Positions 34,601 through 45,823 are shown, counted from the stretch's first letter. The stretch: 64,000 bases of DNA from Garcia nutans (GCA_947685225.1 CANTUV010000012.1:1054001-1118000); one strand, 5' to 3'. Notes: a model not told the origin generated them from the letters alone. Made by a program: numbers and translations.

Positions 34601-35575
34601 TACTACTTTATGTAGATGATATGTTAGTAGCAGGTTTAGATATGGAAGATATCAAAAGGTTGAAGCAGCAGTTGTCAAAGAAATTTGACATGAAAGACTT
34701 AGGTCCAACAAAAAGGATTCTTGGAATGCAAATCACAAGAGATAAGGAGAAAGGACTTTTGCAGTTATCTCAGGCAGAGTACATCAACCGTGTTTTGCAG
34801 AGATTCAACATGGGTGACGCTAAGCCAGTCAGCACACCCTTGGCTAGTGACTTTCGTCTATCTAAGGATCAATCTCCTCAGATGAAGGAAGAGAGATAAC
34901 TCATGGCTAAGGTTCCTTACGCTCCAGCCATTGAAAGCTTGATGTACGCAATGGTCTATACAAGACTATACATTGGCTATGCAGTGGGAGTTATGAGCAG
35001 GTTTATGTCAAATCCAGGAAAAGCTCATTGGGAAGCTGTAAAATGGATTTTGAGATATCTACGGGGCACCATAGAAAAGTGTTTATACTTTAGTAAAGGA
35101 GAGTTAAAAGTACAAGGCAACATAGATGCAGACTTTGGAGGTGAAGTCGATCACCTGAAAAAGTACAACCAGTTATATATTCACTGTTGAAAATACAGTT
35201 GTTAGTTGGATGTCGAAGTTACAAAAGATTGTCATTCTATCCACTATAAAAGCTGAATATGTAGCAGTGACTGAAGCCAGTAAAGAGATGATATGGCTTC
35301 AAGATTTGTTAACTGAGCTAGGTTTCAAACAAGAGAAGAATGTCTTATACAGTGATAGCCATAGTGCGATACACTTGGCAAAAAAATTTAGTATTTTATT
35401 CTCGAACCAAGTATATTAGACTTCGTTATCACCTCATTAGAACTCTGTTGGAGGATGATGTGTTAATACTGGAGAAGATCTAAGGAAGCAAGAATCCAGT
35501 AGATATGTTGACAAAGACGGTGGCTATTGAAAAACTGAAATTGTTTTCAACTTCAGTTGGCTTGCAAGAATAACA
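31640..35575 (+). pseudogene. Copia-3 gag-pol remnant (Tnt1/Tork-like), many stops
   Basis: Gag begins near 31657 (MVADEGKVKIEKFDGTNFG). The knuckle CWNCGKTRHYKNQC is near 32380-32422, protease VLDSGASFHAT near 32530-32560, pre-integrase LWHKRLGHMSEKG near 32911, integrase RIDNEGEYE and PQHNGVAERMNRT at 33270-33410, RT WVYRVKEEHDGSKRYKA and QLDVKTTFLHGDLD (34170-34400), YVDDMLVAG (34612-34640), and RNase H SDSHSAIHLAK near 35350. Stops occur at 31718, 31808, 32120, 32792 and 33460 where relatives have Trp, and at 33499 and 34408 where Arg and Gln are expected. Frameshifts occur near 33070 and 33125. It cannot make its own proteins. Confidence 0.88.
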
Positions 35576-35644
35576 AGACTAGAAAGACCTGCCGCACAGA
35601 TCGAGGTGTGAAGACAGATTGAAATTAGTCTTCAAGTGGGAGAT

Positions 35645-36146
35645 TGTTGAGTAAATTGCACCATTTGAAGAGTCAAAAATGAAGGTTGATTTTTTGTCAA
35701 ACATGGAGGTACCTAATTTTTATTAAAAATGAAGGTGCCTAAATTTTGTCAAAAATGGAGGTGCCTAACCATTATTAAAATTTCACCAATCCAATGTTTG
35801 AAACCTATATAAACCCCTTATATCTCATCTGAAAGATCATACTAAAAATTAGAGAGTTTGAGAGTTTATGAGAATTTGAGAGAAAAATTTAAGAAAAAGT
35901 TTGTAAAAGATTTTTTTTTGTGAAGAAAATTTTTTAAGTGTAATTGGGTGTGGGTTGTGAGTTGTGAGTGTTGTAAACACTTTATATAATTTTTTTCTTT
36001 TTAGTAAAAAGATCTGTAGCAGGTCCGGAGACGTAGGCACAATTGGCCGAACTCCGTTATCAATTTTGTGTGTGTATTATTTTTTGTTGTTATTTTTCAT
36101 TCTTATAAATCTAATTTATAGAAAAATCTGTGTAATTTTCCTAACA
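35645..36146 (+). repeat. 3' LTR of Copia-3
   Basis: It begins TGTTGAGTAAATTGC after the polypurine tract and ends TTTTCCTAACA. It aligns throughout with the 5' LTR, including GGAGACGTAGGCACAATTGG near 36026-36045. Confidence 0.92.
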
Positions 36147-37664
36147 CTTCTTATTTGATGGTTGATCATATAAACTTAAATCAACAACCAGCTACCACTG
36201 ATGATGCTTTTGAGGACAACTGCCTCTCTCAATCTGATTCACCATTAGCAAGTTATAATTCTCGATGTCATTCACCTATGTCGTCTCCTCTGGCTGAGTT
36301 CTATCCACCATCCAACTCAGAATGGCCAATTGTCAGGCATATAATTACCGGGTATTTCAATTCTGATTATATAGATCATCTATATAAACGTTTAAATCAT
36401 AATTCTAAATTTAAGAAGCAAAGATTATGGTTTACTTGGCCGTTGATTGGATACTTGTATGATAGTTTTGTGGAAGATAAAAGACTGTTTGGAGCATATT
36501 TTCTGCTTACTCTCCGTGAAAGAAATGATGAATTCAAAAGTTTGATCATAGACGGAGGAGGGATTGTAGCACTGTTGAAATTGCTGCAAATGGGCAGCAA
36601 TTCAGAGCAAAAAATTGTTGCCAAGATGATTGGGGCTCTAGCATATGACGCCCAAAGCGCTGAACACATTTTCGAAGCAGGGGTTTGTGTGGAGTTTGTA
36701 AAACTGCTAAAAGAAGGTCCTATGACTGTTCAGGCAGAGATGACACGAGCAACACCAATGAAGGTGACATAAAAAATGATAACTTTCCACATTCAAGTGT
36801 TGAAAGGGAATCGGAAAAGCCAAGAACCAAGGCCCATTTGAAAGCTCATGTAGCTAAAGCACTTTGGCACCTTGCCAATAGCAACCCCTTTGTTTGTCAC
36901 AGCATCAGCCAATCAAGAGCACTAATGTGCTTCGTGGTTCTGAAGGAGAAAGGAATTACTGAAGATGTTAAATACAATTCAGCCATGGCACTGATGGAAA
37001 TCACAGCAGTAGTAGAACAAGATTCTGATTTGAGAAGATCTGCATTCAAACCAAGTTCACCTGCTTGTAAATCTTTTATTGATCAACTGGTGAGTTTAAT
37101 TGAAAGTGAAACAGATATTGACCATCTTAACCCATGTGTTAAGTCTATTGGGAATTTCAGTTCAAAAAAAAAAATCTATTGGGAATTTGTCAAAGATATT
37201 TCAAGTGCCAACACCAAGGATATTTTCCTCATTATTAGATGTACTTATTGGAAGATCAGTTAACGTTTTAGAAGTGCCAACTCCAAGCAGATATTTCATT
37301 TTTTTTTTGATATACTTCTTGCAAGATTTGTTGAGACTCAGAGGCAACTTTAATTGCTCTCATCAAGTTTGCTTACATAGATAACTGTCTTCATATTGAT
37401 CACTCCAAGTCAATTGTAAGTGCTGGTAGGGCAAAGCACTTGGTCCAGGTTGTATCTGATTATGATGAAGAACCAATCATTCAACTCTTATCATTGCATC
37501 TGCTATGTTACATTGCAATTCACATACCAGATGAGAATGGCCTTGCGGAGGCTAAGGTTTTAAATGTTCTAAAATGGGCATCTAAACAGTCTTACATGAC
37601 TCTAGATGATACATTGAAGTCATTGCTACCCAAGGCCACAATTGAACTAGCTAGAGCACTATGA

Positions 37665-37827
37665 GTCCGCAGGTTTATCAATGAAAATTGTTAAGGTTTT
37701 ATATTCTGTTTCCTTTTTCTATTCAGTTGTGACATAGTGTATGTATGTATATATATTTATATATATGTATATGTATAATTCTGTATGTATTGTATGTATT
37801 AAAATGGTATGTTTTGCTATGGTATTA
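37665..37827 (+). other. 3' flank of ARO copy E, first part
   Basis: It contains the shared TCCGCAGGTTTATCAATG block, a short TATATGTATATG repeat and TTTTGCTATGGTATT, after which a MITE interrupts the flank. Confidence 0.5.
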
Positions 37828-38111
37828 CTACCTCCGTCCCATTTAAATTATCATTTTTGCGGAAAAAAATTATTCCACTTATATTGTCACTTTATAAAAT
37901 TAATAAAATTTAATTAATTTTTTTTCAATTATACTCTTGTTATTAATGAATTAATTAATGAAGTAAGAGTGAAATATTTTTAATATTAATGAGTTAATGA
38001 AAGATATTTATGTCCATTTTAAATAATTTTATATAATATTGAGAGAATTTAATTATTTGTTTAATAAGTGTGCATGAGCTAAAGGCGACAATTTAAACGA
38101 AATGAAGGTAG
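37828..38111. mobile_element. Stowaway-like MITE
   Basis: The left end CTACCTCCGTCCCATTTAAA and the right end, whose complement is CTACCTTCATTTCGTTTAAA, form terminal inverted repeats of the Stowaway (mariner) type. It lies within the 3' flank of copy E. The left side has the expected TA; the right side has CA, so the duplication is imperfect. Confidence 0.68.
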
Positions 38112-38141
38112 CAATATATTTCCTAACATTGAAAATTAATA

Positions 38142-39693
38142 CTCTCTCCGTTCTCTTTATATAGAGAAAACAGAAAAAATACGAGGATTAAGAAGATAGT
38201 TAATGGATTTATAGATAACAATCAATCTTAATTAACCTAAAATAAGTCTAACCCTATAATTTATAATGTTAAGAGAGAGACAGTCTATGGACACAATGCT
38301 CTGTGGAGTATTTATAATGAAAATTTTTATTTTAATATGGAGGAGATAAATTGTCCTCCATTTACACAATAAAGGCATATATTGACATGCAAACAATATA
38401 AATCATTATATACAATTAAATCATTTTTGTATGGTGCAATGCTTTATAAATCCGTGCACAAAATATGAAAGAGGAAAGAAAAACATATATTGATTGTGCA
38501 CAGATCTATAAATTTGGGCATAAATATCAGTAATCATTAAGAACTCTTTCATCTGTAAATTATCTAAAATACTCTTGATTAATGTTAAATGCACAATTAA
38601 GGCCCCTAATTACATCTCATTCAATACAAGACGTTAGAGCTCATTTAGAATACTAAAATTGCAAAAAAAAAAAAAAAAAAAGGAGGCAAGAAGGGATTGT
38701 GCCTTTAATTTAGTTAAAATTTAAAATAAATTTTCAACCAATTAAAATTTTAACTTTCCCTCTAGGAAGCAAAGTGAGGGACTGTTTTCTGAATATGCGG
38801 TTATTTTGTATCAAAATTTACCTCAAGATATTTTGAGAAACTAACGAGTCTCCTCAACTTCCTCAATGAGCACACTATAAGGACTCATTCCACTATAAAT
38901 AATGCATAAAGCATTCACCAAAACCATTTTCACAAGAAAAAAAAGGCACTACTGTGATAAAAACTTCGCTCCTAAAATCATAGACTTACCTTATCCAACT
39001 GATCTTAATAAAATACCAAAAGATATGGCAACAATTTTGGAAGAAATAGCCCCCTAATTCTCAACTCACAGGGTCGATCTCTGTACCTGAAATTATGAAC
39101 ATTTACCATTCCATTAATATAAATGAACTTCTTATAGACCTGACCACAATTTCTAAAGAAATGACCCCTGCCTTCAGCCAATCCCAAAATGTTGCATAGA
39201 TTAAAATGTAGTTTGAATGGCATGTTTCATACTGAATTTAGCGATTTCAACAAATTAATTTTGGGCCCTAAAAATAATAATTGTGGCTTAAAAATAAAAA
39301 CATGCCGTTTAATATAAATGCATTTATTTCAAAATTAATCTATAATTTTGATATAAAAATTTAAAATTATATCGGTCGATACAATGTAAATAATGCCTTA
39401 ATTATCAGTTTGATATCGATACTATCACATGTTTTAAATAACTAGGGTTCGATAGTTAAAATTAGTGTCTATATTATTATACATGACAAGAACTAACTTA
39501 TAGTTGTATCCTAATTAATAAAACAGAGTTCAATTTGACAAAATATTTGAAAACCATAGTATTAATTCACACTTTGAAAAATAATATATATTAATTATAC
39601 AACTTATATTTATCTATCACTTATCTCGTTTGATATATAAAATACAATTATTTATAAAAACAAAAAGCCCTAAATAGAAATTTTCTGAGGGAG
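38142..39693. mobile_element. Mariner-type non-autonomous element, about 1.55 kb
   Basis: It splits the conserved 3' flank of copy E: AATTAATA lies to the left and TATCAATACATTAATGG to the right, and together they restore the sequence seen in other copies with one extra TA. Ends are CTCTCTCCGTTCTCTTTATA on the left and the complement CTCCCTCAGAAAATTTCTAT on the right, as in mariner-like elements. I see no transposase frame inside. The interior includes an A-run near 38660-38679. Confidence 0.65.
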
Positions 39694-39950
39694 TATATCA
39701 ATACATTAATGGATTCATTTCCTTCGCAATAATATCCATTTCAAATGTGAGTTTTACATAATATATCCTTTTATTTTCCTTGTACTCTTAATATCAAGTT
39801 CGAAATTCCATGAAACTAGAAATTTAGGAAAATGAGAATGATATTATTATTGTATTTGATTTTGACGTAGCTCATGAATTGAGATTTGATATAAGGCGGC
39901 GAAAATGTTCGAATAAATGCCTGGAATAGATGTCTTTATCCCAGCAATTA
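39694..39950 (+). other. 3' flank of ARO copy E, second part
   Basis: This continues the shared flank: CATTAATGGATTCATTTCC, AATATCCATTTCAAATGTGAG, the GAAAATGTTCGAATAAATGC block and TTTATCCCAGCAATTATAAG, where it fuses with coding sequence of copy F. Confidence 0.6.
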
Positions 39951-40600
39951 TAAGGTGATAAAATCTGCAGAGCGGGCTAGTTCCTTCAAATAGGACTATG
40001 ATGATGAGGTCAAGTCTCGCACTAAGAACCTCTCACAAGTCCTTGGCCAGATGATGGCCCAAGAAATCTCTGTATCCTACCAGCTACCAGTAAGACGAAT
40101 CACGGATGAGACTGAACAAGTTCTCAACCATATACTTTCTCTTGTGCTGAAATGCTGCGGCCGAAATGGGTGCCGGAAGCCAGTGTGAACAAAGATCACT
40201 GGCGTTGACTTGAGAGAAATTTTGAGACAACTCCAGAAATGTTTGTCCAATGTCATGCAGCTTCAGAGCATGTTAATCCTACTCTTATCTTACTCTTATC
40301 TTCCCAAACATGATCAAGCTGCAGGCCTGGATGAGTCTCCTTCTCTTATGGAGTTATATTTACAATCAAGTTACAATGATTTATATGTAGATTCAGGTTA
40401 TGTTTCTCTTGAAGAAAAGTGCCTAACTCAATCTGATTCAGCATTAGGAAGTTATAATTCTCTGTCATGTTGGGGTGACTTCTCTCCCCCAATCACAGCA
40501 GAATGGCCAATTTCCAGGTACATAATTTTAGAATTTAATAAAAATGCACACGAGGCAGAGAACATGTTTGATGAAATGCTTCACAGAAGGGGTTTGTCTT
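39951..40600 (+). pseudogene. ARO copy F: internal N-terminal fragment fused to flank sequence
   Basis: There is no start codon region. The 3' flank of the preceding unit (ATTATAAG) passes directly into coding sequence at GTGATAAAATCTGCAGAGC. The coding part reads KVIKSAERASSF, a TAG, EVKSRTKNLSQVLGQMM, SVSYQLPVRRITDETEQVLNH, SLVLKCC, a TGA near 40186, then GVDLREILRQLQKCLSNV with a small duplication (TCTTATCTTACTCTTATCT). The Ser-rich linker KCLTQSDSALGSYNS and EWPISRYII follow. At about 40535 it jumps to flank sequence containing ATGTTTGATGAAATGCTTC. Both ends look like products of illegitimate or unequal recombination. Confidence 0.78.
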
Positions 40601-40904
40601 GATCTAGCAGCTGTAGTCCTGCTATTTGCCAGTCGAGCTTTCTGATTGCCAATGACTTGGGCCAGCTGCAGCGGCCAAGAGAGAAATCAGTGCGTATGAC
40701 TTGGATCTGGAAGAACGATATCAGTCATCATTGGCTTATGTTATCAAACCTAACTAGTATGCCCTTACTCTTTTTGTCAACTATACAAACCATGACTTCA
40801 ACACTGGTTCCCAATTGCAGGATGTCTTCATAGGATAATATATTAATGGATAATATTAATTTATTAACATTAAATGTCCAATAAACTGTTAATAACTTAT
40901 AATA

Positions 40905-41650
40905 CTTCCAAACTGTTAGTCAACTTCTCATTGTGTTTTATCTAATTAAACCTGTCAACTGACTTGCTTTCATTCAATTTCTGCACAACTTCTCATTGTG
41001 GCTTTATCAACGCTATTCTAGAAAGTTTTTCTATTCTGTTTTCTTTTTCCATACATATTCAAAATTGAAACCATTAACCTGCTGGCTGCACAATGATATA
41101 TGCATTTACTTAGTGGAAAATGAGCAACTAATTAATCCAATGGTCTGTTTTGCTATGGTATTTACCAATTCATTTTTAACCATCAAATTAGCGAAGACCA
41201 AATAGTGAATATGAATGTACAGCATTCTGCAAATTTAGTTGCTTGTGTAGCTGATGCCCATTCTGTTCATGACTGTAGTCCCTGAGATTATTCATACAAA
41301 AACATTTCATAAATAATATATTTTCTAGCCTTGAAAATTAATATATAAATATGTTAATGCATTTCTTTCATTTGCATAAATATCCATTTCAATTCTGAGT
41401 TTTATAGAGTGTGTCCTTTTAATTTTTTTTCCTTGTATTCTTAATATCAAAGTTCAAATTTCATGTAACTAGAAATTTAGGGGAATGAGAATTATATTGT
41501 ATTTAAAAGTCAAAACAAAATCTTGATTTGGTTTTTTAGGTTTTTGATTTTGAAGTAGCTGATGACTTGAGATTGGATATCATGCAGCGAACACGTTGGA
41601 CAAAATGCTTGAAAGAAAAGTATGTCTTTTATATCCCAGCAATTTTATAA
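40905..41650 (+). other. ARO unit K: 5' and 3' flanks with the coding region deleted
   Basis: At 40905-41005 there is a copy of the 5' module (TTGTTAGTCAACTTCTCATTG-like start, TCTAATTAAACC, GTCAACTGACTTGC, CATTCAATTT). It passes at about 41010-41025 into the 3' flank (TTTTTCTATTCTGTTTTC, CTAACCTGCTGGCTGCAC-like block, ATGCATTTACTTAGTGG, CAATGGTCTGTTTTGCTATG) and ends with the ATCCCAGCAATT block near 41645. The whole coding sequence is missing between the two modules. Confidence 0.65.
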
Positions 41651-41833
41651 GTTAATGAAATTTCATCCCCTCTCCCCCCACTAGTTACTAACCTCTATAG
41701 CATCTCTATTTGGACTCATTGTTCTGTATCCCCATAATTTTTTTCTTTGTTGGAATTCTAAATGTGAACTGTTATTCCATTATGAATCATTATTTAACAA
41801 AAACAATAATATGCATATCCCTCTATTCCATTA

Positions 41834-42124
41834 ACACTTGCATGGCCCCATTTACCTAACCAATAAATTATATATGAACCAAATCAAAAAATTACTCTTA
41901 ATAACACATAATACTCCAATTACACCAATCACCTAACTACTCATTCAAAAATGTTGGTCAACTTTTCATTTTGGTTTTCTCTAATTAAACCTATCAACTG
42001 ACGTGCTTGCATTCAATTTGTGCACAAACCACACACCCTAAATCTGATATTTTCAAGCAATATAGTCTTCTCTTGTGGAAATTACCACTGTTTCTTCATC
42101 TGATATCCAATCTGTTTCTCGTCC
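41834..42124 (+). promoter_or_regulatory. Conserved 5' module of ARO copy G
   Basis: Closely matches 13661-13951 before copy C and runs directly into the start codon at 42125, which shows the undisturbed arrangement of this module. No individual site is assigned. Confidence 0.6.
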
Positions 42125-44237
42125 ATGGCTGACTTTATGAAGTAGATATTGTCAAAACCAATACAATTAGCAGATGAGGTGATAAAATCTGCAGAACAGG
42201 CTACTTCTTTCATTGAGGACTGCTGTGAGATCAAGGTTCACATTGAGAAGCTTGCACAAATCCTCAGTCAGATGATGGAGCAATCATTTTCGGTACCGTA
42301 CCAGAGACCAATAAGGTGGATCATAGATGAAACTAAACAAGTCCTCAACAATACGCTTCCCCTTGTGCTGAAATGCTGCAGCAATAGGGACTGGAAGCAA
42401 GTTTTGGGAAAAACCTTTGGCGCTGACTTGAGAGTAATTCTGTTTCAACTCCATGAATGTTTTTCAGCTGTTAAACGGCTTCAGAGCATGTTACTCTAAA
42501 CATGATGAAACAGGTTTGGTTGAGTCTCCTAATATAACTCGTAATGCTTCTAATTTGATGGTTGATCATATAAACTTTAATCTTCGACAATCAACAACTT
42601 CTGATGATGCTATTGAAGACAATTGCCTCTCTCAATCTGTTTCACCATTAGCAAGTTATAATTCTCCGACGTCATTCACCTATATTGACTTCTTTGGTGA
42701 CTCGTTTTGCAATATTCACAGCAGAATGGCCAATTCCCAGGTATTTAATTACTGGGTATTTAAATTCTGATTATATAAGTCATCTAAATAAATATTTAAA
42801 TTATCATTCTTATTTTGGTGATATTAAAGAACTCAAGACGAAGCAAATGCTGTGGTTTACTTGGCCTTTGATTGGATACTTGTATGATAATTTTGTAGAA
42901 GATAATAGGTTATTTGGGGCATATTTTCTACTCTCTCTTTCAAAGAAGTGATAACTCAAAAGCAGACCTGGCCACGGGCCAGCCTTTGGGGCTCAATTAG
43001 TGAGAAAAATTGTGGGCATGCGAGCCGGGCCTTTGGAAAATTTAACATTTTTCAAGTCCAAGCCGGGCACATGGCCAGTTCTACACAAGAGTTTGATCAT
43101 AGAAGAATGAGGGATTGTACCACTGCTGAAAATGCTACAAATGGGCAGCATTTCAGAGCAAAAAATTGTTGCCAAGGTGATTGGGACTCTAGCATATGAC
43201 TCGCAAAGCGCTGCACGCATTTTTGAAGAAGGTAGTGTGGAGCTTGTGAAACTGCTAAAAGAAGGTCCTATGAGCGTTCAGACAGAGGTGGCTTGGGCTA
43301 TTTCTCAACTTACTGCCAATTCCTCCATGGTCCAAGATTATTTTGCAAAAAGGCGAGATATAATACACTTACTCATTAATCTCCTTGCATTTGGAACAAT
43401 TGAAGACCCTCATGCTGAGAATGTCAACGTTATCAATAAAGCCACATCTGTCCATGCATTTGTAATGGCAAAGAGTCTTGAGAACACGAGTAACACCAAT
43501 GGAGATGACACGCATAATGAGAATTTTTCATATTCAAGTGCAGAAAGGGAATCGGAAGAACCAAGAACCAAAGCCTATTTGAAAGCTCGGGTAGCCAGAA
43601 GTACTTTGGCACCTTGCCAAAGGTACCCTCTGTATGTCGCAGCATCAGCCAATCAAAAGCACTAATGTGCTTCGTGGTTCTATTAGAGAAAGGAACTTTT
43701 TAAGATACAAGATTCTGATTTGAGAAGATCTGCATTCAAACCAAGTTCATCTACTTGTAAATCTCTTATTAATCAACTGGTGAAAGTTATTGAAAGTGAA
43801 ACAGGTGCCAGCCACCTCATACCATGTATCAGGAGCATTGGAAATTTGGCAAAGATATTTTGAGTGAAAACACTAAGGATTTTTTCCTTGTTATTAAATA
43901 GACTTCTTGCAAGATCATTTGAGAATCAGGAGGCAACTTTAATTGCTCTCGCCAAGTTTGCTTGCACTGATAACTATCTTCATATTGATCACTCCAAGTC
44001 AATTGTAAGTGCTGGTGGGGCAAAGCACCAGCGTATTCTGGTCAATTTAACATTCAGCTCTTATCATTGCATCTTCTATGTTACATTGCAATTCACGTAT
44101 CAGATGAGAATGGCCTTGCGGAGGCTAAGGTGCTAGATGTTCTAAAATGGGCATCCAAGCAGTCTTACTTGACTCAAGATGATATATTGAAGTCATTGTT
44201 ACCCAAGGCCATAATTGAACTAGCTAGAGCACTATGA
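42125..44237 (+). pseudogene. ARO copy G: full-span ARO-like pseudogene
   Basis: The start MADFMK is followed at once by TAG, then ILSKPIQLADEVIKSAEQATSF in frame. About 12 bases are missing near 42495, shifting the frame at YSKHDETGLV. The linker NASNLMVDHIN and NCLSQSVSPLASYNS is present. After a frame change near 42710, IPRYLITGYLNSDYI, WFTWPLIGYLYDNFVEDNRLFGAYF lead to a 121 bp MITE (42963-43083). Then come LLKMLQMGSISEQ, VELVKLLKEGPMSVQTEVAWAISQLTANSSMVQDYFAKRRD and INKATSVHAFVMAKSLENTSNTN in one long frame to about 43600. Later lesions are a frameshift near 43595, loss of about 60 bases at 43700 (AMALMEITAVVE), a TGA at 43860 and a frameshift near 44030. The C-terminus LKWASKQSYLTQDD and the stop at 44235 are recognisable. 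Confidence 0.85.
42963..43083. mobile_element. hAT-type MITE, 121 bp, inside ARO copy G
   Basis: Ends are CAGACCTGGCCACGGGCC on the left and the complement TAGAACTGGCCATGTGCCC on the right. Flanks CTCAAAAG (42955-42962) and CACAAGAG (43084-43091) match at 6 of 8 positions, consistent with an old 8 bp duplication. The interior contains further GGGCC and GCCGGGC blocks. Undisturbed copies (D, E) show the uninterrupted coding sequence here. Confidence 0.75.
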
Positions 44238-45000
44238 GTCCATGGTTGAGGGAAATCTCATCAATGAGAAAGTATTCTTGTTGGTTATAATTATGTTTAG
44301 TTTTTCTTCTTGTTTTACTGTTCCAGAATTGATAGTTTTTCTGTTCTGTTTTCTGTTTTCATATTCAAAATTGAAACCACTAACCTGCTGGCTGCACGAT
44401 GAGATATGCATTTACTTGGTGGAAGTTGAGCAAGTAATTAATCCAATGATCGATTCTGCTGTGGTATTTACCAATTCATTTCTACCATCAAATTAGGCTA
44501 ATTAGCAAAGACCAAAGAGTGAATATGATTGTTCACTGTTCTGCAAATTTTATTGCTTATGTAGTTGATGCCCATTCTGTTTATGAATTTAGTTCCTGAG
44601 ATTATTCATACAAAAACATTTCATAAATAATATATTTCCTGGCCTTGAAATTAATATATCAATATGTTAATGGATTCTTCTCATTTGCATAAATATCCAT
44701 TTCAATTCTAAGATTTCCTAGCCTTGAAAATGTTTGACAAAATGCTTGAAAGAAAAGTGTCTTTATCCCAGTTATTACAAGTTGATGACTGTCAGCAGCT
44801 TTGTCCCCACCTTCAGCCAGACATGTTTTCTAATTGTCGATTACCTGAGTCAGCTGCAGGCACAAGGAGCAACTTGGCATGCGCTCACCTACACAAAAAT
44901 GTCGTAACTCGAGCACTCTAGCTCAAAGATAACTTTGTTATGTTGGTGTCAAAACTTCGAGAGTGTTGGGTCAAATGCACATATAGCCATATAAATGGAG
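44238..45000 (+). other. 3' flank of ARO copy G (longest preserved version)
   Basis: Contains the full series of shared blocks: TCATCAATGAGAAAGTATTC, TTCTGTTTTCTG, CTAACCTGCTGGCTGCACG, AGATATGCATTTACTTGG, ACCATCAAATTAG, AAACATTTCATAAATAATAT, and a last block in which one frame reads MFDKMLERKVS. The same block occurs at the end of C, E, K and H flanks. Confidence 0.6.
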
Positions 45001-45019
45001 TTAAATTATCATTTTAAAT

Positions 45020-45235
45020 GAAACCAATTCGCTTGTTCCCACTAATAGTTAGCGCCTATTAGAAATATTACACCATTCAAAGAGATTTGGATCCACCTAT
45101 TGCAAGTTATTACTATTTTCCACTTGCTTTTTTTTTCTTTTTCTGATCTCTATTTTGTTTTTCATCCATGGCAGGCTTAATAAGCCAGATCTAAGCAAAA
45201 CTATACAATTACCAAATAAGGTGATTTATCCATAT
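45020..45235 (+). pseudogene. ARO copy J: 5' stub only
   Basis: A start in the usual context (TTTTCATCCATGGC at 45158-45171) gives MAGLISQI, a TAA-bounded break, then AKTIQLPNKVI, aligning with the first 20 residues of other copies. Homology ends near 45225, where sequence assigned to the ferredoxin-NADP+ reductase fragment begins. The upstream 100 bases are CT-rich like other leaders. Confidence 0.65.
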
Positions 45236-45823
45236 TTCAAATGCCCATTTATTCAAACAGCTGATAACAGAAATTGGCTTTCAGTTATTTTCCATGATTC
45301 CTCTAGAAATAACTTGTACAGAGCCATAACAGTAAAATCTCTTCATTTATAAAAAGGTGGAAAAATTTTAGTGAAAAATTAGAGTCGCATTACCTATCTA
45401 CACAAAGCATGGAAAATATATCATTACAAGATGACTGCTTGAAATGATGAAAATGAGGAGATAATTTGCACAAGTAACCGCACATTAGTAGACTTCCACA
45501 TTCCATTGCTGATTGCTCTGCTTTCTTCAATTACCTTTTGTACTCCAACCAATCAATGCCTTAAAAAAAGCAAAAACAGTGAAATGAAGAAGCAATGTTT
45601 TATATAAATCATCAATTTAGTTCAGTCAAATTGATCAATTTCTCACCATCTTTAGCTGCAAATGACACCATTATATCCTCAATAACCTTTTCGATTCCCT
45701 TCAATCCACACATATAGACGTAAATGTTGTCTTTCTTTTGTAATTCCCAGAGCTCTTCTGCATATTGAGCCTTGCGAGTTTGGATATACATTTTTTCTCC
45801 TTTCTCATTCGTTTGTTCTCTAC

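Larger units (their letters stand above)
31035..36146 (+). mobile_element. Copia-3: full-length Copia retrotransposon inserted in ARO copy E
   Basis: LTRs are 31035-31554 (520 bp) and 35645-36146 (502 bp), both with TGTTGA and TAACA/CAACA ends. The 5 bp duplication CTTCT is at 31030-31034 and 36147-36151. The primer-binding site CGGTATCAGAGC at 31557-31568 fits initiator tRNA-Met with one mismatch; the polypurine tract AAGTGGGAGA precedes the 3' LTR. The two LTRs have diverged visibly. Copies C and G show the uninterrupted target (AATGCTTCT then ATTTGATGG), which fixes both junctions to the base. Confidence 0.95.
30588..37664 (+). pseudogene. ARO copy E: ARO-like gene split by Copia-3, with further deletions
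   Basis: Exon part 1 is 30588-31034 (MADFIKHVLSKPTQLADTVI to NRTHNAS). Part 2 resumes at 36152 in the same frame after the second copy of the CTTCT duplication, with LMVDHINLNQQP. The clade-specific NCLSQSDSPLASYNS linker, IGYLYDSFVEDKRLF, GGIVALLKLLQMGS and VCVEFVKLLKEGPM follow. Near 36738 about 200 bases, encoding the VAWAI to KSLENT region, are deleted with a frameshift. The following part (36770-37250) has the KAHLKAHVAKALWHLA and AMALMEITAVVEQDSDLRRSAF blocks. The region 37140-37330 contains internal duplications (CTATTGGGAATTT twice; a GTGCCAAC-CCAAG-GATATTT block twice) and frameshifts. The end (37440-37664) has AIHIPDENGLAEAKVLNVLKWASKQ. Without the Copia insertion the first part would read straight into the second, but the later lesions make it a pseudogene. 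Confidence 0.9.

Noticed and set aside
39005..39223. A 72-codon minus-strand frame inside the mariner-type element
   Set aside because: No similarity to a transposase or any protein I recognise; likely chance.
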